From: an uncultured Desulfobacter sp.
GTDB lineage: Bacteria; Desulfobacterota; Desulfobacteria; Desulfobacterales; Desulfobacteraceae
Direction of reading: 5' to 3'
Length of the DNA stretch: 64,000 nt
Assembly: GCF_963666675.1 (NCBI RefSeq)
Contig: NZ_OY762929.1
Location: 3,410,001 to 3,474,000 of the forward strand
Shown here: piece after piece, positions 8,877 to 17,638 of the stretch
How the letters are laid out: the number at the start of each line of letters is the position of its first letter
How positions within the stretch are numbered: the first letter of the stretch is position 1
Translations under genes and position numbers: made by a program
Notes under the pieces: generated by a model
Database searches by the model: none
Seen by the model: the letters and a program-made list of their open reading frames with translations, nothing else
What the model was told of the DNA's origin: nothing

Positions 8877-9133
8877 TTGTCGACTCCTGAAAAGAAGATG
8901 TCTAATGCCTTTTAATAGCATTTCAGTCTGTTATTTCAAGTCTAAACAATAATTTTAAGGGTACGAAAATAATAAATGCCGCAGACTTTACGCCCCAATT
9001 TCACCACCTGCGTCAAGATGTCATTTCAATACAAACGGATATAACCTTGAACCGGCAGTTTTAAATGTGTTAATGTCATCATTATTATCCGCTTTACCGA
9101 ATCCAAGACCAGACAAAAAATCAGGAACGAATT

Positions 9134-9997
9134 ATGAGGTTGAACCCATTTTTCAGAGCAAAGACTTTTCTTTTGATTTCCCTGTTGATTTATGGGGCTA
9201 TGATTTCAACGGTCCTTGCCCAGGACTCTTTTGTCAATAAAATCGGAATGAAATTTGTCCTGATTCCGGCAGGTACGTTTACCATGGGAAGCCCGGATTC
9301 GGAAAAAGGGCGACAAAACGACGAAGAACAACACAGGGTGGTCATCACCAAAAGCTTTTACATGTCCGAAACTGAAGTCACCCAGGGGCAATGGGACCGG
9401 CTTGTGACACCGAACCCGTCATCCTTTAAACTGGGCAGGTACTACCCTGTGGATACCGTATCCTGGCACGATGTCATCAAATTTATAGGTTTTTTAAACA
9501 ATAGAGAAGGTACGGACAAATACCGTCTGCCCACGGAAGCCGAATGGGAATATGCCTGCCGGGCCGGCAGCCAAACCGCCTTTACCGCAGGGGACTTGAC
9601 CACCTTTTCCTGCAAAGAACCGGAACCTTCGCTGGTAGATTATGCCTGGTACTGCTATAATTCCGGTGGGTTTGCGCCGGTCGGGGATTTTAAGCCCCAT
9701 CCGGTCAAGCTGCTGAAGCCCAACAACTGGGGGCTCTACGACATGCACGGCAATGTTCAGGAATGGGTTCAGGATGCCTGCGAATGGCGCACCATCTGGA
9801 GTGCGGGAACCGGGACGCTCACCCGGACCTATGTAGACGGCATTCAGGATCCTCTGGAGACAAAGGGGGGGCACCGGGTGGTCAGAGGCGGCGGATGGTT
9901 CCAGAACAGCAAATACCAGCGAAGTGCCTACCGCACCAATTACAAGCCAGTGGCCCGGCGCAACAGCCTTGGATTCAGACTCGTCCGGGAACGGTAA
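9134..9997 (+). CDS. Secreted SUMF1/FGE-domain protein, probably without formylglycine activity
   Basis: A 287-aa protein with an N-terminal signal peptide ending near LAQ (residue 30) and a full FGE-sulfatase fold. The fold is shown by FVLIPAGTFTMGSP, ETEVTQGQW, RLPTEAEWEYACRAG, GLYDMHGNVQEWVQD and a C-terminal RGGGWFQNS...LGFRLVRE. The active-site cysteine pair of true formylglycine-generating enzymes lies in this last segment; here the segment reads KYQRSAYRTNY, with no Cys. It is therefore more likely a structural or binding SUMF1-family protein. It stands alone and ends 16 bp from the convergent MauE/DoxX gene. Confidence 0.88.
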   Translation: MRLNPFFRAKTFLLISLLIYGAMISTVLAQDSFVNKIGMKFVLIPAGTFTMGSPDSEKGRQNDEEQHRVVITKSFYMSETEVTQGQWDRLVTPNPSSFKLGRYYPVDTVSWHDVIKFIGFLNNREGTDKYRLPTEAEWEYACRAGSQTAFTAGDLTTFSCKEPEPSLVDYAWYCYNSGGFAPVGDFKPHPVKLLKPNNWGLYDMHGNVQEWVQDACEWRTIWSAGTGTLTRTYVDGIQDPLETKGGHRVVRGGGWFQNSKYQRSAYRTNYKPVARRNSLGFRLVRER

Positions 9998-10012
9998 ACC
10001 GACAGATTCAAA

Positions 10013-10504
10013 TTAAAATTTCGCTTTTTGATTGAGATTGAAAAGCCTGAAAAGATAAACCCCAGCCCCAAGCATCACAACGTCCCTGACAAGCAGCCAG
10101 ACCGAAGACCAGGTTCCCTTGGTCTCTCCCAAGGAAAAACATCCGCAGTCAAATTGATGCCCCCGTATCAGATTAAAAGCGATCAGAAAAATAAAACAAA
10201 CCAACATGGCATTGATCAGCAAAAGGCCCGAGCGTTTCATCAGGCCGGTTATAAGGCTGATACCGCAGACAAGCTCCACAAAAGGCATGACAATGGCTAA
10301 TACGTTGATAATTTGATGGGGAAAAACATCATAACCGTACAAAATAACGGCAAACTGATCCGGCGACACGATTTTATGCCAGGATGCAAAAATAAAAGTA
10401 CCCCCCAGGAACAGACGCAGGGTCCCCTCAATGACGCCGGTCTGCCGCCCCAAAATCATGGATGTCTGGTCTCCAAACCGGTTAAAAGACAACAAATTGC
10501 TCAT
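10013..10504 (-). CDS. MauE/DoxX-family redox-associated membrane protein
   Basis: A 163-aa integral membrane protein with about four hydrophobic helices. A CGC motif (FDCGCFSLGE) sits in a loop, as in the MauE/DoxX-like group that handles thiol or disulfide redox chemistry. It is the last gene of a five-gene minus-strand chain (murJ, FtsB-like, small protein, rhodanese, this). Its start overlaps the rhodanese stop by 4 bp. Pairing with a rhodanese suggests sulfur or thiol transfer at the membrane; this is inference. The substrate is unknown. Confidence 0.8.
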   Translation of the reverse strand: MSNLLSFNRFGDQTSMILGRQTGVIEGTLRLFLGGTFIFASWHKIVSPDQFAVILYGYDVFPHQIINVLAIVMPFVELVCGISLITGLMKRSGLLLINAMLVCFIFLIAFNLIRGHQFDCGCFSLGETKGTWSSVWLLVRDVVMLGAGVYLFRLFNLNQKAKF

Positions 10505-11013
10505 GGATCAATTCCCTGGGTAGCCACATCAAATCCCATCTCTTCCCACTCCGCAAATCCACCGGCATACACCGCTACATGGGCAAAGCCCATTTTAACC
10601 AGACGGACGGCAAATGTATGGGAATCATGGCAGGTCACACCGGCACAATAGACAAGGATCTCATCTTCTGGGGTTATCTGTGACAATAATTTTTTTTTCT
10701 CTTCTTCAAAATACTCCAAGGGAAAATTCAATGCCCCAGGAATATGACCGATATCATAAATCTCGGGCCAGCGGACATCAAGTACAATGGTTTTTCCGGA
10801 TTCCACCAGTCGTTTCACTTTAAGGGGATTGTTGATCTGCATAACATCAACGGCATGGGCCTCGTTCGCCCCGGCCATAAGCACGCCCTGCTCCCGATCC
10901 CACTGACCTTTAAGGGCTATGCCGTTGGGTGAGATCGCATTGGTTCCAAAGCTTAGTAAAACGCAGATGCCGATAAGAAAAAAACAGCCGAAAATATCTT
11001 GTTTAACGATCAT
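10501..11013 (-). CDS. Exported rhodanese-like protein
   Basis: A 170-aa protein with an N-terminal hydrophobic signal or anchor (FFLIGICVLLSFGTNA) and one rhodanese domain. VLDVRWPEIYDIGHIPGALN near residue 75 and the active-site loop VYCAGVTCHDS, with the expected catalytic Cys, define the domain. It probably acts in the periplasm on sulfane sulfur or thiols. It overlaps both neighbours by 4 bp (small protein upstream, MauE/DoxX-like downstream), which suggests a functional pair with the latter. Confidence 0.87.
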   Translation of the reverse strand: MIVKQDIFGCFFLIGICVLLSFGTNAISPNGIALKGQWDREQGVLMAGANEAHAVDVMQINNPLKVKRLVESGKTIVLDVRWPEIYDIGHIPGALNFPLEYFEEEKKKLLSQITPEDEILVYCAGVTCHDSHTFAVRLVKMGFAHVAVYAGGFAEWEEMGFDVATQGIDP

Positions 11014-11339
11014 AAGCGGGCTCTAATGGCTCTAAAAATATCCGTTCGTTTACGCATGACGATCAGCCGAACCCAGACTTCAAGCAAATGGGTCATTTTG
11101 GCCTCTTTGGTGCTGTCTTGAACCTGATCGGAATTTAAACCTAACCCATCATGGCTTGGATCTTTTGCACGCCATTTGTCATCGGCAGCGTCTTTCCGTG
11201 CTTCAATGCGTGAAACAGCGTCGAGTACATGCGCGTTTTGACTTGTATCCATTGCCCTGTAAATTTCAAGGGCTTCGTCTATATACCCCTGTTTTTCGTA
11301 CAGGCGAGCCAACGGCAGGCTCCCAAAATCACTGGTCAT
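11010..11339 (-). CDS. Small helical protein with one TPR-like motif
   Basis: A 109-aa protein. The N-terminus (LARLYEKQGYIDEALEIYRA) reads as a single TPR-like helix pair, followed by a charged helix and a basic C-terminal tail. I do not recognise a family. It overlaps the FtsB-like gene upstream and the rhodanese gene downstream by 4 bp each, so it is made with them. No signal peptide is visible. A scaffold role with the FtsB-like protein is possible but unproven. Confidence 0.7.
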   Translation of the reverse strand: MTSDFGSLPLARLYEKQGYIDEALEIYRAMDTSQNAHVLDAVSRIEARKDAADDKWRAKDPSHDGLGLNSDQVQDSTKEAKMTHLLEVWVRLIVMRKRTDIFRAIRARL

Positions 11340-11638
11340 TTTTCCGCTCCTTGATTTATGGATTTCTCTTTGAAAACCAACTCCCCCCGGGCAGCCATTT
11401 CATGCTCATGTTTGGCCAGATGCTTAATATATTCAATATCGGTCTTCAGTCTAAGGATCTCTTTTTCCAGTTTGGAGTTTTGCTTGACGGCAAGGGCGGC
11501 CTGGGCTTCAAGCCGCCCTTGCTTGGCTGCAAGCCGACGATACTCCATGACCCCTTTGGTGGAAAAGAAAAACATGAATAAAAGAACCACCGCCCCTCCT
11601 ATAGCCAGGTAGAGGCATATTTTTTCCAGTTGGGTCAT
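11336..11638 (-). CDS. FtsB/DivIC-like septum formation initiator protein
   Basis: A 100-aa bitopic protein. It has a short cytoplasmic start, one transmembrane helix (about 8-25), then a coiled coil rich in Leu/Lys/Glu, and the sequence DIEYIKHLAKHEHEMAARGELVF. That ending matches the DxxYIExxAR...GExvF signature of the FtsB/DivIC family. In E. coli FtsB joins FtsL and FtsQ in the divisome. Here it sits directly behind murJ with a 4-bp overlap, consistent with a role in septal peptidoglycan assembly. The family call is by motif only. Confidence 0.75.
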   Translation of the reverse strand: MTQLEKICLYLAIGGAVVLLFMFFFSTKGVMEYRRLAAKQGRLEAQAALAVKQNSKLEKEILRLKTDIEYIKHLAKHEHEMAARGELVFKEKSINQGAEK

Positions 11639-13230
11639 TTTTGTCTAAAAAAAATCCTTGTGAGCATTGCCATTTCCGGATTCGATGTGAGGCGGGCCCC
11701 CGCCAAATAGCTTCCGGCCCCGATACTGATGCTGATGACAAGGCCTGCGGCCTGAATTATCCTTGAACAGTCGGCCCAGAAACTCCATATCCATCGCACC
11801 AGAAAGAACATTATAACAGACATGAAAAGTGCTCTGCAAGCGCAAACCAGTACCGCCCTGCCCCGAAGCTCAAAAGGCCCCCATACGGCGAGCAATGCAA
11901 ATCCGGCCACAGCAGACAAGGCCACGGCCAGGCTAAGCCCGGTCACGCCCATGGATTGCACCAAAAAACGGCACAACAGCACATTGCATACAATGGACAC
12001 GACGCCGGCCATAAACGGCAACCGGATACTGGACATGGCATAGTGAAGTGCCACAAAAAGCCGGGTGCCGGCAACGGCCCAGAGCCCCATAACCATAAAG
12101 ACAAGACACCGGCCGGTCTGATCCACGGCCGTCAGATCAAAGGCCCCCCTGCCGAACAGCATTAAAACAATAGGCCGGTTCAAGGCGATGATCCCAGCGA
12201 TGGCAGGAATAATTAAAAAAAAGACCATGCGCACACCGGCATTGAATACGAAGCCGGCATCCTGGTTTTCCGGATTTTGATCAAAAAATACAAATTCCGG
12301 CTTTACACCGGCATGTTTGCTCTTTTTAACACATCCGGTGCCGGCCAATACAGAGAGCATGGGCAATAAAACAGTGGCCACCGGCGAGGCCACCAACGCC
12401 AGGGGGAACTGAACCAGACGTTCTGCATAATTGAGATAGGAGACCGCACCCGGATCCAGCGTTGAGGCGGTCAGTCCCGCCACCAGCAGGTTAATCTGGA
12501 ACGCCGCGGCCCCGATCATGGAAGGCCCCAGGGCCATGAAGGCTTTTTTCACCCGGGAATGCACCCGGACAAAGGCTTTAAAATTAAACATGCCGAGCGC
12601 TATAAGGCCTGGCAGTTGAAAGAGGAGCTGAACAATGCCGCCGACGGTCACCCCAATGGCCAAAATTAAAATTTTGGGTTTAAAACTGTCGGCAAACAGT
12701 ACAGCGGCCATAATCATACAAAGATTGAGCAAAATCGGCGTGGCTGCAGGCACATGAAAATTTGACCGTGCATGGAGCACGCTCATGGACAGCGCCACAA
12801 AAAAAATAATAAACACGTAGGGCGTCATTATTCTGAACAACAGGCAAGACAATGTATGGGAATAGGATCCGGCACCATACCCCGGAGCAAAAAAGTCAAC
12901 TAAAAAAGGCGCAAAATAGATCCCTATCCCCACCAGCAAAGCGCCTGCAATGGATATAAAAAACAGCGCATTTAAAAACACGGCCGTGGCCTGGTCTTTT
13001 TTATTAAGGGCAAACTGTTCTGCAAACAACGGAATGAAGGAGATGCTTAGAATACCGTCTGACATCATTTTCCGAATCAGATCAAAGGGTCTGAATGCAA
13101 TAAAAAACGCGTCGGAGACCATACCTGCACCAAAAATAAATGCAATGACCGCATCTCGTATCATGCCAAGAATCCTTGAAATCAAGGTGATCGAACTGAT
13201 GGATGCCGCTTTTTTGATAAAGTGGGTCAC
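11635..13230 (-). CDS. murJ: Lipid II flippase MurJ
   Basis: A 531-aa MviN/MurJ-family protein with about 14 hydrophobic segments. The N-terminal signature ISLISRILGMIRDAVIA-like block (residues 10-30), the SDAFFIAFRPFDLIRKM segment and FAEQFA fit the family. It moves lipid-linked peptidoglycan precursors across the inner membrane. It is the first gene of the five-gene minus-strand chain and is divergent from rpsT, with about 100 bp of shared promoter space. Length is normal. Confidence 0.94.
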   Translation of the reverse strand: MTHFIKKAASISSITLISRILGMIRDAVIAFIFGAGMVSDAFFIAFRPFDLIRKMMSDGILSISFIPLFAEQFALNKKDQATAVFLNALFFISIAGALLVGIGIYFAPFLVDFFAPGYGAGSYSHTLSCLLFRIMTPYVFIIFFVALSMSVLHARSNFHVPAATPILLNLCMIMAAVLFADSFKPKILILAIGVTVGGIVQLLFQLPGLIALGMFNFKAFVRVHSRVKKAFMALGPSMIGAAAFQINLLVAGLTASTLDPGAVSYLNYAERLVQFPLALVASPVATVLLPMLSVLAGTGCVKKSKHAGVKPEFVFFDQNPENQDAGFVFNAGVRMVFFLIIPAIAGIIALNRPIVLMLFGRGAFDLTAVDQTGRCLVFMVMGLWAVAGTRLFVALHYAMSSIRLPFMAGVVSIVCNVLLCRFLVQSMGVTGLSLAVALSAVAGFALLAVWGPFELRGRAVLVCACRALFMSVIMFFLVRWIWSFWADCSRIIQAAGLVISISIGAGSYLAGARLTSNPEMAMLTRIFFRQK

Positions 13231-13239
13231 ATGTTTTCC

Positions 13240-13268
13240 TTGACATATTTATCGGTTTTATATATCTT
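13240..13268 (+). promoter_or_regulatory. Probable rpsT promoter
   Basis: TTGACA at 13240-13245 and, after 17 bp, TATCTT at 13263-13268, upstream of rpsT with a 5' leader of about 60 bp. It sits in the divergent murJ-rpsT gap. An overlapping TATATC gives a 15-bp spacer as an alternative -10. Confidence 0.5.
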
Positions 13269-13334
13269 GCCGAATTTGATATAAGTTTTATTATTTACTT
13301 TTAATTCTCTATTTTATGAAGGAGCTAGACCAAG

Positions 13335-13586
13335 TTGGCGAACCATAAATCAGCAAAAAAACGCGCAAAACAAAACCAGGTCAGACGGATGAGAAACAAA
13401 TCCGCTAAAACCGCCCTTAAAACCCTTGAAAAGAAACTTCGTGCAGCTAAAGAAGCTGGTGAAAATACCGATGAGCTGATGAAAAAAACCCAGTCAGCCA
13501 TTCACAAAGCAGCTAAAAAAGGTATTGTTCACAAAAAAATGGCTTCAAGGAAAATCTCAAGACTGTTCAAATTTGCGAACGCATAA
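13335..13586 (+). CDS. rpsT: 30S ribosomal protein S20
   Basis: An 83-aa, very basic protein starting ANHKSAKKRAKQNQVRR after a TTG initiation codon. That is the typical S20 start; it binds 16S rRNA and helps assemble the 30S subunit. The TTG is preceded by GAAGGAG at good spacing, and no ATG or GTG gives a better start. Rare start codons for rpsT are known in E. coli, where UUG limits expression. It is a single gene followed by a strong hairpin. Confidence 0.96.
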   Translation: MANHKSAKKRAKQNQVRRMRNKSAKTALKTLEKKLRAAKEAGENTDELMKKTQSAIHKAAKKGIVHKKMASRKISRLFKFANA

Positions 13587-13625
13587 GTTACGCGCTTTTT
13601 GCACCATTTAAGCTCAGCCGGTCCA

Positions 13626-13676
13626 GACGATAAACCGGCATCTGTCCTCATATGAGGAACAGGCGCCGGTTCGTCT
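13626..13676. terminator. Hairpin between rpsT and lptE (bidirectional terminator)
   Basis: A long stem-loop: AACCGGC (13633-13639) pairs with GCCGGTT (13665-13671). The inner CTGT/ACAG and CCTCAT/ATGAGG extend it, and GACGA/TCGTC may add an outer stem. It lies between the convergent 3' ends of rpsT and lptE. Flanking T-runs are weak (TTATTATT), so efficiency is uncertain. Confidence 0.65.
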
Positions 13677-13687
13677 TATTATTACGT

Positions 13688-14200
13688 TTAAAAATCGTCC
13701 AGCATCCGGGTAACCAAACTTTCAGCCACACGCTCGGCAATGAGAGTGATCGCCTCTCGTTTATTGGCCTCATCGTCCACCGTGCTGCTTGATACGCTGT
13801 AAGACTCCGAGGCTGAAAAATTCTTCACTGACCAGATTACTTTCCCTTCCGCACCGGTCAGAGACACATCAACCGTTGCATTAACCCGCCTTTCCGTCAC
13901 ATCCTCCGAGGAAGACCTGGACAATGTGGAAAAGGTTATGGATTGCACCGTACCGGATATGTTGTGGATGGCATTGCCGGCATCCACAACAATCGTATCG
14001 GTCTTTGCACTAATCTCACGGGTCAATTCGTTGGTAAACGATATTCCGGCCCGGGATTCGGTACTATTGTTTTCAAAGATGTTCACAGATACCCGGGTGA
14101 TATCATTTTTAATGAAACCACCCCCTAACAGTCGATACCCGCAACCGACAACCATCATCACCAATGAGACCACCGTCAACCAAACGATACATTTTTTCAT
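13688..14200 (-). CDS. lptE: LPS-assembly lipoprotein LptE family
   Basis: A 170-aa lipoprotein. The signal peptide ends in a lipobox-like VVGCGYRLLGGG, so the mature protein starts at Cys20. A CGYxL start followed by a two-layer beta pattern (VSVNIFENNSTESRAGISFTNELTREI) is characteristic of LptE, the plug of the LptD outer-membrane LPS translocon. It lies 3 bp downstream of leuS on the same strand, an arrangement also seen in E. coli (leuS-lptE). Family assignment comes from start motif, length and context. Confidence 0.87.
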   Translation of the reverse strand: MKKCIVWLTVVSLVMMVVGCGYRLLGGGFIKNDITRVSVNIFENNSTESRAGISFTNELTREISAKTDTIVVDAGNAIHNISGTVQSITFSTLSRSSSEDVTERRVNATVDVSLTGAEGKVIWSVKNFSASESYSVSSSTVDDEANKREAITLIAERVAESLVTRMLDDF

Positions 14201-14203
14201 AAA

Positions 14204-16804
14204 TCACACCACAATATTAACTAAGGTCTGTTTCTTACGAATCACAATGATTTTACGGATCTCTTTGTTTTCAGTATACTTGACAATTCTTGCATCCCCA
14301 AGGGCCGCAGATTTAATATCTTCTTCACCGGCATCGGCACCCATGGGAAATTTTGCCCGCAGTTTTCCGTTCACCTGAACCACAACAAGCACCTCGTCGG
14401 TCTGCATGGAATCCTTTCTGAATTCAGGCCAGGGCTGTTCAAGAATAGAGCCTTTATTCCCCATCTTGGCAAACAACTCTTCACAGAAGTGGGGAATAAT
14501 AGGACTGAGCAAGAGCAGTACATTTTCAAGACAGCACCAGGCCACGGACTTGAGTTCATCGTCGGCCTCCTCAAGCTTCACGGTGTACATGGCATTGACC
14601 AGCTCCATCACGGCCGCAATGGCCGTATTGAAATGAAAATTGGTGTCAATATCGGCGGTCACCTTCTGGATGGTCTGATTGGCTTTGATATAAAGCTCTT
14701 TTGCCTGCTCGGACTTAAGGGAACCTGCATCCCCCTTGTACGCATCAATACCCTGGATGGTTTCCATGCAGGTCATAGCCAGGCGCCAGACGCGATTCAC
14801 AAAACGATTGCTGCCCTCAACACCATCTTCACTCCATTCCAGATCCCGTTCGGGAGGCGCGGCAAACAGGCAAAACAGCCGGGTGACATCAGCGCCGTAT
14901 TTTTCCAGAAGCTCATTGGGATTGACCACGTTCTTCTTGGATTTGGACATCTTGATCACACGCCCGACATCCACATCCTTGCCGCACATGGTACAGACAA
15001 GCCCCCCGTCCTTTTTCTCACCCTGCTCCGGAAACAGGTAGCCATGCTCGGGACAGGTCATGGTCTCCTTGCACACCATACCCTGGGTCAACAACCGGGT
15101 AAAAGGTTCTTTAAACGGTACAAGCTTGAGGGTATTGAGCACCCGCATGAAATACCGGGAATAGAGAAGATGCAGAACGGCATGCTCCACACCACCGATG
15201 TACTGATCCACGGGCATCCAGTACTCCACGGCCGTGGGATCAAAGATACCCTTTTCATATCGAGGCGAACAATAGCGCAGGTAATACCAGGAAGATTCCA
15301 CAAAGGTGTCCATGGTGTCGGTATCCCGCCTGGCATCCTCTCTGCCGCAGGCCGGACAGGTGGTCTTGGCAAAATAATCAAGGGTCGGCAGCGGAGAGCC
15401 ACCTTTGTCCAGCAGATTGGCATCTTCGGGCAGCTTTATGGGCAGAGCATCTTCGGGCACCGGAACCACACCGCATGTGGGGCAATGAATCACCGGAATA
15501 GGCGTCCCCCAGTAACGTTGACGGGAAATACCCCAGTCCCGCAGACGAAAAGAGACCGCCCGTTTGCCGAAGCCTGATTCTTCAAGCCAGTCCGCCATTT
15601 TTTCAATGGCCTCCTTGCTGTCCATACCGTCAAACTGTCCGGAATTGGCCATCACCCCGCGACCGGCATAGGCCTCGGCCATGGTCTCACCGTCAAGGGT
15701 TTCGCCATCGGGCTGAACCACCACCCGGATTTCAAGCCCGTATTTTCTGGCAAAATCAAAGTCTCGCTGGTCACCGGAAGGCACGGACATAATGGCACCC
15801 GTGCCATAGCCCATTAAAACAAAGTTGGCCGTATAGACAGGGATCTTTTCATTGGTTGCCGGATTAATACAATAGGCACCTGTAAACACCCCTTCTTTTT
15901 CATATTTCTCGATACCCTCGGCAGAACGCTCCTGCCTGGAGACCTTTTCCACAAACTGGGTTACAGCCGCCTCCTGGTCCGTACCACGGGACAACGTCTC
16001 CACCAGGGGATGTTCCGGTGCCAGGCACATGAAGGTGGCACCGAAAATAGTATCAGGACGAGTGGTAAACACATCAATCACTTCATCACTGCCGTCCACC
16101 TTAAAATTGAGCTCCGCCCCCACGCTTTTGCCGATCCAGTTCTTCTGCATGGTGGTGACATTATCGGGCCAACCGGGGAGCTGATCGCAATGCACCAGAA
16201 GATCTTCGGCATAGTCGGTTATCTTAAAAAACCACTGCCACAGCTTTTTTTGCTGAACCACCTGGGAGCATCGCCAGCACTTGTCCTGCTCCACCTGCTC
16301 GTTGGCCAGAACCGTTTGGCATTTTTCACACCAGTTCACATAGGATTCCTTCCGGTAAGCCATGCCCTTCTCAAGCATCTTCAAAAACAGCCATTGTTCC
16401 CAGCGGTAGTATTCCGGCCGGCAGGTGGCAATTTCCCTGTCCCAGTCATAGGAAAATCCCATTTTTTTAAGCTGGGCCCGCATGGAGCTAATATTCTCGT
16501 AGGTCCAGGCCGCCGGATGGGTATTATTATCAATGGCGGCATTTTCCGCCGGCATACCAAAGGCATCCCACCCCATGGGATGAATAACGTTAAACCCACG
16601 CATGCGCTTGTAACGGACCACCACATCTCCGATGGTATAATTGCGCACATGGCCCATATGAATCTTTCCCGAAGGATAGGGAAACATTTCAAGCAGATAA
16701 TATTTTTCCCTGGACGAATCCTCCTCAACCTTGAAAAGCTGAGTTTTATTCCAGTATTCCTGCCACTTGGGCTCGACCTGGGAAGGGATGTACCGTTCCT
16801 CCAT
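14204..16804 (-). CDS. leuS: Leucyl-tRNA synthetase
   Basis: An 866-aa class I aminoacyl-tRNA synthetase of normal bacterial length. The HIGH-type motif is in PYPSGKIHMGHVRNY (about 42-56) and KMSKSKKNVV is near residue 618. A CP1 editing domain lies between them, with Zn-ribbon-like CxxC pairs (CEKCQTV, CWRCSQ; CPTCG, CPACG). The ATG has GAAAGGA upstream. The large antisense ORFs here are shadows. lptE follows after 3 bp. No T-box or other leader was seen upstream. Confidence 0.97.
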   Translation of the reverse strand: MEERYIPSQVEPKWQEYWNKTQLFKVEEDSSREKYYLLEMFPYPSGKIHMGHVRNYTIGDVVVRYKRMRGFNVIHPMGWDAFGMPAENAAIDNNTHPAAWTYENISSMRAQLKKMGFSYDWDREIATCRPEYYRWEQWLFLKMLEKGMAYRKESYVNWCEKCQTVLANEQVEQDKCWRCSQVVQQKKLWQWFFKITDYAEDLLVHCDQLPGWPDNVTTMQKNWIGKSVGAELNFKVDGSDEVIDVFTTRPDTIFGATFMCLAPEHPLVETLSRGTDQEAAVTQFVEKVSRQERSAEGIEKYEKEGVFTGAYCINPATNEKIPVYTANFVLMGYGTGAIMSVPSGDQRDFDFARKYGLEIRVVVQPDGETLDGETMAEAYAGRGVMANSGQFDGMDSKEAIEKMADWLEESGFGKRAVSFRLRDWGISRQRYWGTPIPVIHCPTCGVVPVPEDALPIKLPEDANLLDKGGSPLPTLDYFAKTTCPACGREDARRDTDTMDTFVESSWYYLRYCSPRYEKGIFDPTAVEYWMPVDQYIGGVEHAVLHLLYSRYFMRVLNTLKLVPFKEPFTRLLTQGMVCKETMTCPEHGYLFPEQGEKKDGGLVCTMCGKDVDVGRVIKMSKSKKNVVNPNELLEKYGADVTRLFCLFAAPPERDLEWSEDGVEGSNRFVNRVWRLAMTCMETIQGIDAYKGDAGSLKSEQAKELYIKANQTIQKVTADIDTNFHFNTAIAAVMELVNAMYTVKLEEADDELKSVAWCCLENVLLLLSPIIPHFCEELFAKMGNKGSILEQPWPEFRKDSMQTDEVLVVVQVNGKLRAKFPMGADAGEEDIKSAALGDARIVKYTENKEIRKIIVIRKKQTLVNIVV

Positions 16805-17126
16805 TATTTTAATTCCTTTCGAAAAACATATACATTTATAGTTGAACCTTTTTAGATGCCATAAGAGTGGAGAAATAGCAAAGGTATTTATGGTAAAATT
16901 TTATTTTTTTCATTACCCCTGCCTGGGTATGTGTATTGAAGGACCAAGCCGGGCCGCAAACAATTGCCCAGGCAAAATCAAACATTTATATTGACCACAC
17001 ACACCCTAAGATGATATAGAGAGTGGTTTTATTGCCCCAGGCCGGGCAATGCGCATAACAATTATATCCTTGCTCCGGGTTTTATCATAGGGTTGATCCG
17101 GGGCTTTATATCCACAAGGAGGAAAA
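16805..17126. other. Divergent intergenic region leuS / rpsF
   Basis: These 322 bp hold no gene. They contain the rpsF promoter (TTGACC at 16991-16996, 16 bp, GATATA at 17013-17018) and a roughly 100-nt rpsF leader. In the leader GCCCC (17035-17039) can pair with GGGGC (17099-17103), enclosing further CCGG-rich segments. An upstream inverted pair TGCCTGGG / CCCAGGCA flanks about 40 bp. The leader could hold an S6:S18 autoregulatory structure, but I cannot confirm the consensus. Confidence 0.45.
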
Positions 17127-17615
17127 ATGAGGAAGTACGAAACCGTATTCATTGCCGATCCGGACATGTCGGATCAGGCCCGTGAAGAACTGCTCGAAAG
17201 AGTAACAGGTATCATTGAAAGGGAAAATGGTATCCTTCTGAACACTGATGAGTGGGGCCTGAAAAAATTGTCCTACGAAATCAAAAAGAAACTGCGCGGC
17301 TACTATGTCTGCCTGACCTATGGCGGAACCGGAGCGCTTGTCACAGAGCTTGAAAGAAATTTTCGTCTAAGTGACCTTATCATGAAGTTCATGACCATCC
17401 TTGTCACCGAACATGTCACCGAAGAATCTCTGAAACAGGAAGCTGAAGCGGCCAAGGAAGCGGCCCGGCAAACTGCAGAGACTGCTGCATCCCAGGAAGA
17501 AGAAGCAGATCAGGGTGACGCAGAAGAGGCTGAAGATAACTCAGATGATCAGGATGATGCGCAAGCTACCGAATCTGAAGAGACAGCTGAACCTGCCGAA
17601 GAATCCAAAGAATAA
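17127..17615 (+). CDS. rpsF: 30S ribosomal protein S6 with acidic C-terminal extension
   Basis: A 162-aa S6. Residues 1-95 form the normal S6 fold (MRKYETVFIADPDMSDQ..., then a helix and strand ending near MTILVTEHV). About 65 further residues are almost entirely Glu, Asp, Ala, Gln and Ser, a disordered acidic tail. In E. coli the tail receives added glutamates by RimK; here a long acidic tail is gene-encoded. It is the first gene of rpsF-rpsR-DUF2232-rplI-dnaB-hflX, with AGGAGG before the ATG. S6 pairs with S18, encoded next. Confidence 0.96.
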   Translation: MRKYETVFIADPDMSDQAREELLERVTGIIERENGILLNTDEWGLKKLSYEIKKKLRGYYVCLTYGGTGALVTELERNFRLSDLIMKFMTILVTEHVTEESLKQEAEAAKEAARQTAETAASQEEEADQGDAEEAEDNSDDQDDAQATESEETAEPAEESKE

Positions 17616-17638
17616 TTCAAGCACAAAGGAGATCAAGT

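Noticed and set aside
14489..15577. 362-codon plus-strand ORF
   Set aside because: Lies entirely antisense to leuS, whose motifs are unambiguous; composition (His/Gly/Pro-rich) is typical of a shadow frame.
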